A stretch of DNA of 64,000 nucleotides from Trueperaceae bacterium (lineage in GTDB: Bacteria > Deinococcota > Deinococci > Deinococcales > Trueperaceae). The position numbers were made by a program, and so were the translations under genes. Where the stretch lies: the NCBI GenBank assembly GCA_036381035.1, contig DASVDQ010000089.1:55223-119222 (forward strand), given 5' to 3'. The notes under the pieces are model-generated. The model did not search any database, was not told the origin of the DNA, and saw only the letters and a program-made list of their open reading frames with translations. Shown here piece after piece: positions 50,426 through 64,000 of this stretch (positions within the stretch are counted from its first letter, which is position 1; each line of letters begins with the position of its first letter).

Positions 50426-50821
50426 TCAGCCCTCGGGTCGCGTCTCCGCCTGCCCCGCCGCCGCCAGGTAACGGAGCGCGATCGCGTAGGCGGCGTAGTC
50501 GTCGAGCGGACGCCCCGGCGAGCGCATGCCGGGCGGGACGAGCCGCGCGAGGAGCCGAGGCGGGTTGTCGCGGTAGTAGAGCGCCTTGGCCTCCAGCGTC
50601 GTCCCCTCCTCCGGCACGACCACCGGGTCGTGACCGGCGCGGCGCAGCGCGGCGACGAGCGCCTCGCTGCCGGTGCCGTCGCCGACGAGCACGGTGGCGC
50701 CGGCCGGCAGCTCGAGCGACGCGGCCTCCTCGGGCGAGACCACCGCCTTCCGCAGCAGCTCGCCCGCGGCGCTGACGAACGCGACGCCGACGTTCCGCCC
50801 GGGGTCGAACGCGACCAGCAC
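50426..50821 (-). CDS. RNase H-fold (RuvC/YqgF-like) protein
   Basis: 131 aa. The predicted fold of a Holliday-junction-resolvase or YqgF-type nuclease: first catalytic aspartate in VAFDPGRNVGVAF, a second acidic site around VPEEGTTLEAKALYY, and a third in RPLDDYAAYAIALRYL. The sequence is not a close match to RuvC or RuvX as I know them, so its role may be in DNA repair or rRNA processing. The GTG at 50821 is seven bases after a -10 box. A longer in-frame form from 50863 would span the promoter. Confidence 0.65.
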   Translation of the reverse strand: MLVAFDPGRNVGVAFVSAAGELLRKAVVSPEEAASLELPAGATVLVGDGTGSEALVAALRRAGHDPVVVPEEGTTLEAKALYYRDNPPRLLARLVPPGMRSPGRPLDDYAAYAIALRYLAAAGQAETRPEG

Positions 50822-50828
50822 GGCACCG

Positions 50829-50834
50829 AGCCTA
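50829..50834 (-). promoter_or_regulatory. Leaderless -10 box of the RNase H-fold gene
   Basis: TAGGCT on the minus strand, seven bases before the GTG at 50821. The gap to the rpoC end is about 90 bp. Confidence 0.55.
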
Positions 50835-50925
50835 ACGCGCGGCGCCGGCGTCCAGCCCGGCACGGCAGAGGGCGCGCCCGGTCGCGGGCGCGCCCTCCAG
50901 CTCTCGGCGGTCTACGGTCCGCGGC

Positions 50926-58940
<8,015 letters not shown>

Positions 58941-59348
58941 CCTCATCCCTCCGCCTGGCTGGGGGTACCTGTGAAGCCGGGAACGGGCCGTCCGCTCGGC
59001 GAACGGCGGGCGACGGCGGCCGCGGGGGGCGTCGCGCCCGCTCCGGCCCCGCCCGCCGTGTGGTAGCTGTATGGTGCCGGCGCGTGTGGCCCCACCCGGA
59101 CGAGGGTCACGCCGGCCATGCGCCTGGCCCGCGGGCCGGCGCCGTGAGTTGGGATAGAAGAGAACCGGGTCAAGATAGCGTTCTCGATGCTAGCAAGCCG
59201 GGAGGCGCAGCCGGGTAGCCTGGCTGGCGTACCCGGCCGCGCGCTCTGGACACGGCTGGCGAGGTTGTGTCTCTTGGTCACCGACCTCCCGGGTGCATCC
59301 GGTACGCGTGAGCCGGCGCGGGGTAGACCCCGCGCGGGTGGCTCGCGC
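58941..59348 (-). other. 408-bp intergenic region between rplL and rpoB
   Basis: No gene is supported. On the minus strand an extended -10 candidate (TGC plus TAGCAT, 59195-59187) could add a promoter for rpoBC. A tight GC-rich hairpin (59316-59335, stem GCGCGGGG/CCCCGCGC, loop TAGA) follows rplL without a T-tract and may reduce read-through, which would explain lower rpoBC than ribosomal protein output. The last bases form the rpoB SD. Confidence 0.45.
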
Positions 59349-59738
59349 TTACTTGACCTCGACGGTGGCGCCCGCGGCCTCGAGCTTCGCCTTGATGTCG
59401 TTCGCCTCGTCCTTCGAGACGTTCTCCACCACGACGCCGCCGGCCTCGACCAGGTCCTTGGCCTCCTTGAGGCCGAGGTTGGTGATGGCGCGCACCTCCT
59501 TGATGACCTGGAGCTTCTTGTCGCCCGCGCTCGTGATCGAGACGGTGAACTCGGTCTGCTCCTCGGCGGCGGCCGGGGCCTCGCCGCCGGCGGCCGGGAC
59601 GGCCATCATGGCGCCCATGGGCATGGCGGCCGCGGCCTCCACGCCCCACTTCTCCTTCAGCCCGTCGACGAGGTCGACGAGCTCCATCACGGTGAGTCCG
59701 CTGAGCTGTTCGATCAGCGCTTCCCTGTCGAATGCCAT
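59349..59738 (-). CDS. rplL: 50S ribosomal protein L7/L12
   Basis: Stalk protein, 129 aa, that recruits translation factors. An N-terminal dimerisation domain ([17 protein letters not shown]), an Ala/Gly/Pro hinge ([13 protein letters not shown]) and the C-terminal factor-binding domain ([20 protein letters not shown] and [13 protein letters not shown]). It begins one base after the rplJ stop with AGGAGG upstream. Confidence 0.97.
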   Translation of the reverse strand: MAFDREALIEQLSGLTVMELVDLVDGLKEKWGVEAAAAMPMGAMMAVPAAGGEAPAAAEEQTEFTVSITSAGDKKLQVIKEVRAITNLGLKEAKDLVEAGGVVVENVSKDEANDIKAKLEAAGATVEVK

Positions 59739-59739
59739 C

Positions 59740-60276
59740 TCAAGCCTCCTGAGCTTGCTTCTGCTTGTCCGCGTAGTTGTCGATGACGGTCACCAGCTTC
59801 TGCGGCGGCGCGGCGAGGACGCCGACGAGCTGCTGCAGCGGGGCGAGCAGCGTGCCGAGCAGCTGGCTCTGCACCTGGGCCTTGGTGGGCAGCCTCGCGA
59901 CGCGCTCGAGCGCGTCGGGTCCGAGGGCCGTGCCCTCGAGCCTGCCCCCCTTCGACACCGGGAGCTCCTTCGGGTGGTTCTTGGCGAAGTCCCTGATGGC
60001 CTTCACCGGCGCCGCCACGTCCTCGCCCACGAGGACGAGTGCGGTCGGCCCGGTGAGGACCTCCTCGAACCCCTCGACGCCCTGCTCCTTGAGCACGACG
60101 TTGATGAGGGTGTTCTTGGCGACTAGGACCCTGCCGCCGGCCTGCCGCACCTGGTTGCGCAGCTGGCCGAACTCACCCGCGGAGAGCCCCTGGTAGTCCA
60201 CCAGGAAGAACGTCGCGGCGCCGCCGAGCTGCTCGCGCAGCATCTGGACGGCCGCTTGGTTCCTGGGGTTCGCCAT
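59740..60276 (-). CDS. rplJ: 50S ribosomal protein L10
   Basis: Scaffold of the L7/L12 stalk, 178 aa. N-terminal rRNA-binding domain ([20 protein letters not shown]), the conserved [14 protein letters not shown], and a long C-terminal helix ([20 protein letters not shown]) that carries L12 dimers. The ATG at 60276 follows GAGAGAGG. It is probably autoregulated with L12 through the leader motif at 60374-60412. Confidence 0.96.
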   Translation of the reverse strand: MANPRNQAAVQMLREQLGGAATFFLVDYQGLSAGEFGQLRNQVRQAGGRVLVAKNTLINVVLKEQGVEGFEEVLTGPTALVLVGEDVAAPVKAIRDFAKNHPKELPVSKGGRLEGTALGPDALERVARLPTKAQVQSQLLGTLLAPLQQLVGVLAAPPQKLVTVIDNYADKQKQAQEA

Positions 60277-60299
60277 GGTCACCTCTCTCCAGGTCTTCT

Positions 60300-60420
60300 A
60301 GGTCGCTTCGCCCGCTCTTCGCGGGACTGGCCGCGAGACGCAGTCGCGAGGGCTCGTCGCCCCCAGTGAACGTCTCGGCAGGATCTTTAAGCCTGGCAGG
60401 CCCCTGCTGTCTCCAACGCC
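60300..60420 (-). ncRNA. L10 leader (autoregulatory mRNA element of rplJ-rplL)
   Basis: On the minus strand the leader contains AGACAGCAGG (60412-60403) and, 20 bases on, CCTGCCGAG (60382-60374). These two strands pair as CAGCAGG/CCTGC(CG) and flank a small hairpin GGCCTGCC-AGGC with an unpaired TTAAAGAT. This matches the L10-leader kink-turn motif known from other bacteria, to which the L10-L12 complex binds. A second stem-loop (CCCGC/GCGGG around 60330) follows before rplJ. Boundaries are approximate. Confidence 0.8.
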
Positions 60421-60458
60421 AGAGGTGCTAGCTCGCGCTGCGCACCGGGATGCTTGGG

Positions 60459-61163
60459 TCAGGCCTCCACTCGGGGAGCGGCCAGGGCGACCCTGACGCT
60501 CGGGCCCATGGTCGTGGTGAGGTAGATCGTCCTCAGGTACTGGCCCTTCGCCGTCTCGGGCTTGGCCGCCTCCACCGCGTGCTTGAGCGCCTCGAGGTTC
60601 TCCGCGAGCTGCTCGGCGGCGAAGCTGGCCTTGCCGATGGGCGCGTGGACGACGCCGGTCTTGTCGCTGCGGAACTCGATCTGGCCGGCCTTGAGGGCGC
60701 GGACGATGGCGCCGATGTCGGTGCCGACGGTGCCGGCCTTCGGGTTCGGCAGCAGGCCGCGGGGTCCGAGCACGCGCCCGAGCTTCGAGCCCACCTGGGC
60801 CATCATGTCGGGCGTCGCCACGACGGCGTCGAACTCCATCCAGCCGCCGAGGATGCGCTCGATCACGTCGGTCCCGCCGACGAAGTCGGCGCCGGCGGCC
60901 TCGGCGGCGGCCACGCCCTCACCCTGGGTGATGGCGAGCACGCGCACCGTGCGGCCGGTGCCGTGGGGCAGCGCGACCGTGCCGCGGACGTTCTGGTCGG
61001 ACTTGCGCGGGTCGATGCCGAGGCGGAAGTGCGCCTCGACGGTCTCGTCGAACTTCGCGGTGGCCAGCTGCTTGACGAGCTGCGCCGCCTCGGCCGGGCT
61101 GTAGACCTTGTCCTTCTCTACGAGCTCCGTGAGCTTGCGGTAGCGCTTGCCGTGCCTAGGCAT
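60459..61163 (-). CDS. rplA: 50S ribosomal protein L1
   Basis: L1 stalk protein, 234 aa. N-terminal [18 protein letters not shown], the conserved [21 protein letters not shown] (given in part), and [18 protein letters not shown], the signature of L1. The start overlaps the 3' end of rplK by eight bases, so translation is coupled. In other bacteria L1 represses the L11-L1 operon. Confidence 0.97.
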   Translation of the reverse strand: MPRHGKRYRKLTELVEKDKVYSPAEAAQLVKQLATAKFDETVEAHFRLGIDPRKSDQNVRGTVALPHGTGRTVRVLAITQGEGVAAAEAAGADFVGGTDVIERILGGWMEFDAVVATPDMMAQVGSKLGRVLGPRGLLPNPKAGTVGTDIGAIVRALKAGQIEFRSDKTGVVHAPIGKASFAAEQLAENLEALKHAVEAAKPETAKGQYLRTIYLTTTMGPSVRVALAAPRVEA

Positions 61164-61593
61164 CGGGGGCCCCCTCGACGGTCACGCCCATCGAGCGCGC
61201 CGTGCCGGCGATGATGCGGGCGGCGGCGACCTCGTCGTTGGCGTTGAGGTCGGCCATCTTCTGGCGGCCCAGCTCGAGGCACTGGTCCCAGGTGAGGCGG
61301 CCGACGGGGCTCTTGTTCGGGGCGCCGGAGCCCTTGTCGATGCCCGCGGCCTTCTTGATCAGATAGCTCGCCGGCGGCGTCTTCGTGACGAACGTGAAGG
61401 AGCGGTCGGCGTAGATCGTGATCTCCACCGGCACGATCGCCCCGGCCTGCGAGGCCGTGGCGGCGTTGTACTCCTTCACGAACTGCATGATGTTGGCGCC
61501 GTGCTGGCCGAGCGCCGGGCCCACGGGGGGCGCCGGCGTCGCGCCTCCAGCCGGGAGCTGGAGCTTGACGACGCCAACTACCTTCTTAGCCAT
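61156..61593 (-). CDS. rplK: 50S ribosomal protein L11
   Basis: GTPase-centre rRNA-binding protein, 145 aa. [20 protein letters not shown] at the N-terminus (with the proline hinge), FVKEYNAAT, and the C-terminal [13 protein letters not shown]. The ATG at 61593 has a GGAGG SD. It is directly upstream of rplA. Confidence 0.97.
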   Translation of the reverse strand: MAKKVVGVVKLQLPAGGATPAPPVGPALGQHGANIMQFVKEYNAATASQAGAIVPVEITIYADRSFTFVTKTPPASYLIKKAAGIDKGSGAPNKSPVGRLTWDQCLELGRQKMADLNANDEVAAARIIAGTARSMGVTVEGAPDA

Positions 61594-61674
61594 CCCTGCC
61601 TCCTAAGCTCCCCCGTGGCTCGGCGGGCCATGGGGTCTGAGCGCTTGCCGTCCCTGAGCGCCCCACGCGTCCTC

Positions 61675-61693
61675 GCCCCGCCGGCGGCGGGGC
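61675..61693 (-). other. GC-rich hairpin between nusG and rplK
   Basis: Perfect 8-bp stem GCCCCGCC/GGCGGGGC with a 3-nt loop and no T-tract, in the 115-bp gap. Possible processing site or pause; no promoter is evident next to it. Confidence 0.35.
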
Positions 61694-61708
61694 CGCTGCG
61701 GACCCGTT

Positions 61709-62266
61709 TCAGGCGCGAACGACCTGTGAGAAGTCGAGCTCGACGGGGGTCTCGCGCCCGAAGATGGACACGAGGACCTTGAGCTTGCCGCGCTCGGGGT
61801 TGACCTCCGACACGACGCCGGTGAAGTCGGCGAACGGGCCGCCCGTCACCTGCACCATGTCGCCGACGTTGAAGGACACGCGGACCTTGGGCGCCTCGCG
61901 GGAACCTGTGACGCCCTGGCTCTCCAGCATCCGCGCCTCCTCCTCCGGCGTGAGGGGCACGGCCCTGGTGGCGGTGCCGACGAAGCCGGTGACGCCCGGC
62001 GTGTACCGCACGACCTCCCAGGCCTCGTTGGGCTCGTCAGGGTTGTCGCCGAGGTCCATCTGGACGAAGATGTAGCCGGGGAAGAGCTTGTGCTCCGTCT
62101 CTTCCTTCCGGCCCCCGCCCATGTGTTCCACCGTCTTCTCCTTGGGGACGACGACCTGGTAGATCCGGTCGGCCATGCCGAGCGCCCGGGCCCGGTTCAG
62201 GATGTTCTCCTTGGCCTTCTCCTCGTGCCCCACGTAGGTGTGTACGGCGTACCACTCGATGCTCAT
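61709..62266 (-). CDS. nusG: Transcription termination/antitermination protein NusG
   Basis: RNA polymerase elongation factor, 185 aa. The N-terminal NGN domain begins [19 protein letters not shown] and contains [11 protein letters not shown]. The C-terminal KOW domain ([20 protein letters not shown], in part) links to ribosomal S10 or Rho. There is no lineage insertion. Co-transcribed with secE, 55 bp upstream. Confidence 0.97.
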   Translation of the reverse strand: MSIEWYAVHTYVGHEEKAKENILNRARALGMADRIYQVVVPKEKTVEHMGGGRKEETEHKLFPGYIFVQMDLGDNPDEPNEAWEVVRYTPGVTGFVGTATRAVPLTPEEEARMLESQGVTGSREAPKVRVSFNVGDMVQVTGGPFADFTGVVSEVNPERGKLKVLVSIFGRETPVELDFSQVVRA

Positions 62267-62321
62267 GGTCTTCCCTCGGTCAACATGCGCTCCGGGGGCC
62301 GCCCGCGCGGCCCGTGCCCAA

Positions 62322-62504
62322 TCAGATGATGAGCTTGATCAGGTTGCCCAGCGTGACGTCGGCTACCAACAGGAAGATCGAGGTGATGATCACGAACAGC
62401 AGGGTGGCCTGCGTGGACTGCACGACCTCCTTGCGGGTCGGCCAGGTCACCCGCCCGAGCTCGGCGCGCGAGTTGCGTAGGTACTGCGCCAGCCCCTTGA
62501 ACAC
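62322..62504 (-). CDS. secE: Preprotein translocase subunit SecE
   Basis: Small SecYEG subunit, 60 aa. An amphipathic N-terminus with the conserved [18 protein letters not shown] and one transmembrane helix ([18 protein letters not shown]). The compact form matches Thermus SecE. The GTG at 62504 is three bases after the rpmG stop codon. Confidence 0.95.
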   Translation of the reverse strand: MFKGLAQYLRNSRAELGRVTWPTRKEVVQSTQATLLFVIITSIFLLVADVTLGNLIKLII

Positions 62505-62507
62505 CGC

Positions 62508-62672
62508 TCAGACCTTGACCTCTCGGTGGGTCGTGTGCTTGCGGTCCCACGGGCAGTACTTGCGCAGCTCGAGCTTGCCCTGCGTGTTGCGCCGGTTCTT
62601 GTGCGTCGCGTAGTTGCGGCGCTTGCACTCGGTGCACTCGAGCAGCAGTTTGATCCTGACGTCACTGGCCAC
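62508..62672 (-). CDS. rpmG: 50S ribosomal protein L33, with an altered zinc site
   Basis: 54 aa, reading [20 protein letters not shown] and continuing [20 protein letters not shown], then [15 protein letters not shown]. The GTG at 62672 has GGGAGG five bases upstream. Zinc-binding L33 proteins carry CxxC twice; here the first pair (CTEC) is intact but the second reads CPWD, so the fourth cysteine is an aspartate (codon GAC). Thermus L33, as recalled, has CPWC. It lies between tuf and secE as in Thermus. Confidence 0.93.
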   Translation of the reverse strand: MASDVRIKLLLECTECKRRNYATHKNRRNTQGKLELRKYCPWDRKHTTHREVKV

Positions 62673-62782
62673 TGTGGCCTCCCAATCGTAGGAGCCTAAC
62701 AGGCGCAGGCCCCGCCTGTGAAGGGGCAGGCTACGGCCGCCGGGCCCGGAGGCGGACGCGGCGGCCGCGGCCGAGCCGGGGC
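62673..62782 (-). other. 110-bp spacer between tuf and rpmG
   Basis: Rich in overlapping GC palindromes (such as GGCGGCCGCGGCCG), with no convincing promoter or T-tract. The tRNA-Trp gene that often stands here in other bacteria is not present. Confidence 0.4.
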
Positions 62783-64000
62783 TTACTTGGTGATCTTGGT
62801 GACCACGCCGGCCCCCACCGTGCGGCCACCCTCACGGATCGCGAACCTAAGCCCCTCCTCCATCGCGATCGGCTTGATCAACTCCACCGACAACTCCACG
62901 TTATCCCCCGGCATCACCATCTCCACCCCAGACGGCAAGCTCACCACCCCCGTCACATCGGTCGTGCGGAAGTAGAACTGCGGACGATAACCGGAGAAGA
63001 ACGCGCTATGACGCCCCCCCTCCTCCTTCTTCAACACGTACACGCTGCCCAAGAACCCCGTATGCGGCGTGATCGACCCCGGCTTCGCCAACACCTGACC
63101 ACGCTCCACATCATCACGACCAACCCCCCTGAGCAGCACCCCCACGTTGTCACCGGCCATGCCCTGATCCAACGTCTTACGGTGCATCTCCACCCCCGTC
63201 ACCACCGACCTACTGGTCTCGGCCAGACCGACGATCTCCACCTCATCCCCCACCCGCACCACACCACGCTCCACACGACCCGTCGCCACCGTCCCCCGAC
63301 CCGTGATCGTGAACACATCCTCCACCGGCATCAAGAACGGCTTCTCCACATCCCTAACCGGCGTCGGCACATAAGAATCCACCGCATCCAACAGCTCCCA
63401 GATCCTGTCCACCCACGCATCCTCACCCCGCTGCGTGCCCGGGTTCGCCGTCAACGCCTCCAACGCCTTCAACGCCGAACCCCGCACCACCGGGACCTCA
63501 TCACCCGGGAACTCATAAGACGACAGGAGCTCACGCACCTCCATCTCCACCAACTCCAAGAGCTCCTCATCATCCACCATGTCCACCTTGTTCAAGAACA
63601 CCACGATGAACGGCACCCCCACCTGCCGCGCCAACAAGATGTGCTCACGCGTCTGCGGCATCGGCCCATCCGCCGCCGACACCACCAGGATCGCCCCATC
63701 CATCTGCGCCGCCCCCGTGATCATGTTCTTCACGTAATCCGCATGACCAGGACAATCCACATGCGAATAATGCCGCGCCGCCGTCTGATACTCCACATGC
63801 GACGTGTTGATCGTGATCCCCCGCGCCCGCTCCTCCGGCGCCTTATCGATCTGATCATAAGACTGCGTCACCACACTCGGATCAGCCGCCGCCGCCGCGA
63901 ACGTGATCGCCGCCGTCAACGTCGTCTTCCCATGATCAACATGACCGATCGTCCCCACGTTCACATGCGGCTTCGTACGCTCGAAAACACCCTTAGCCAT
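62783..64000 (-). CDS. tuf: Translation elongation factor Tu
   Basis: GTP-dependent aminoacyl-tRNA carrier, 405 aa, complete with its ATG at the last bases of the window. G1 [11 protein letters not shown], switch [14 protein letters not shown]3 [17 protein letters not shown] (G4) and GSALKALE (G5) are intact, and domain 3 ends [10 protein letters not shown]. Thermus-like insertion residues are present around [11 protein letters not shown]. Codon choice differs sharply from every neighbour: Asp is GAT in all eight of its occurrences in the first hundred codons and Leu is mostly TTG, whereas adjacent ribosomal genes use GAC and CTC/CTG. Confidence 0.97.
   Translation of the reverse strand: MAKGVFERTKPHVNVGTIGHVDHGKTTLTAAITFAAAAADPSVVTQSYDQIDKAPEERARGITINTSHVEYQTAARHYSHVDCPGHADYVKNMITGAAQMDGAILVVSAADGPMPQTREHILLARQVGVPFIVVFLNKVDMVDDEELLELVEMEVRELLSSYEFPGDEVPVVRGSALKALEALTANPGTQRGEDAWVDRIWELLDAVDSYVPTPVRDVEKPFLMPVEDVFTITGRGTVATGRVERGVVRVGDEVEIVGLAETSRSVVTGVEMHRKTLDQGMAGDNVGVLLRGVGRDDVERGQVLAKPGSITPHTGFLGSVYVLKKEEGGRHSAFFSGYRPQFYFRTTDVTGVVSLPSGVEMVMPGDNVELSVELIKPIAMEEGLRFAIREGGRTVGAGVVTKITK

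Noticed and set aside
50822..50863. Upstream GTG start for the RNase H-fold gene
   Set aside because: It would include the -10 box; the GTG at 50821 fits the leaderless spacing and places the first aspartate motif at the usual distance.
59316..59335. GCGCGGGG/CCCCGCGC hairpin as terminator of the rplJL unit
   Set aside because: Loop of four bases and no T-tract, and rpoB lies downstream in the same direction. Kept only as a possible pause, in the intergenic entry.
62673..62782. Search for tRNA-Trp between tuf and rpmG/secE
   Set aside because: No sequence with tRNA arm pattern or a CCA anticodon loop could be found on either strand.

Overview
The window is GC-rich (C/G-ending codons, GTG and TTG starts common) and looks like a chromosomal segment of a Deinococcota bacterium, most likely a Trueperaceae-type lineage. 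The evidence is a V/A-type ATP synthase operon, a large lineage-type insertion in RpoC (roughly residues 165-465), RuvB, RpoB and L33 sequences of Thermus/Deinococcus type, an SdrP-like CRP/FNR regulator, CarD paralogues, a BamA outer-membrane assembly protein together with DivIVA, and pervasive leaderless promoters (TANNNT placed 5-8 nt before a start codon). Family and species assignments are from recalled knowledge, not from a search.

Layout. 1-3.5 kb (minus): start of the V-type ATPase operon (subunit I cut by the window edge, peripheral-stalk subunit), with a strong promoter and an intrinsic-terminator hairpin in its leader, then dnaG and a purine-type phosphoribosyltransferase. 3.5-5.7 kb: ruvB and a DUF4388/PATAN signalling protein. 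5.7-9.4 kb: a sugar ABC importer (binding protein, two permeases) with a candidate operator and an internal hairpin. 9.5-13.4 kb: acetoacetyl-CoA synthetase and an ABC exporter, divergent from a 23-bp intergenic with overlapping -10 boxes. 13.4-21.6 kb (plus): uvrB, a membrane protein of unknown function, carD, ksgA, a PfkB sugar kinase, an S41-type lipoprotein and an MBL-fold hydrolase. 21.6-24 kb (minus): hom-thrC. 24-28.5 kb (plus): ychF, a CRP/FNR regulator, a 62-aa ORF and a multidomain BspA-like lipoprotein. 28.6-31.3 kb (minus): bamA. 31.3-38.2 kb: purine nucleoside phosphorylase, divIVA, the sufS-sufU pair (minus), recF, a dciA-like gene, gpmI. 38.2-40.4 kb (minus): groES-groEL under a CIRCE operator, followed by a duplicated relic of the groEL 3' end. 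40.5-50.8 kb: FUN14 protein, psuG, rodZ-like, ABC permease, DUF2207 protein, ABC ATPase, DUF423, GH1 glycosidase, EamA transporter, a 46-aa leaderless ORF coupled to a second carD, and an RNase-H-fold protein. 50.9-64 kb (minus): the tuf-rpmG-secE-nusG-rplK-rplA-[L10 leader]-rplJ-rplL-rpoB-rpoC cluster.

Genes are tightly packed: many same-strand pairs share ATGA, GTGA or TTGA stop/start overlaps, which implies translational coupling. Internal operon genes usually have a visible Shine-Dalgarno (SD) sequence or a coupling overlap, whereas most first-of-operon genes have no SD and instead carry a -10 box right in front of the start. I see no transposases, phage genes, CRISPR arrays, tRNAs or rRNAs. 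The most noteworthy items are the leaderless promoter pattern, the overlapping divergent -10 boxes, the 46-aa ORF before carD, the ATPase leader terminator, the groEL tail relic, the codon usage of tuf, and an L33 protein lacking its fourth zinc-binding cysteine.
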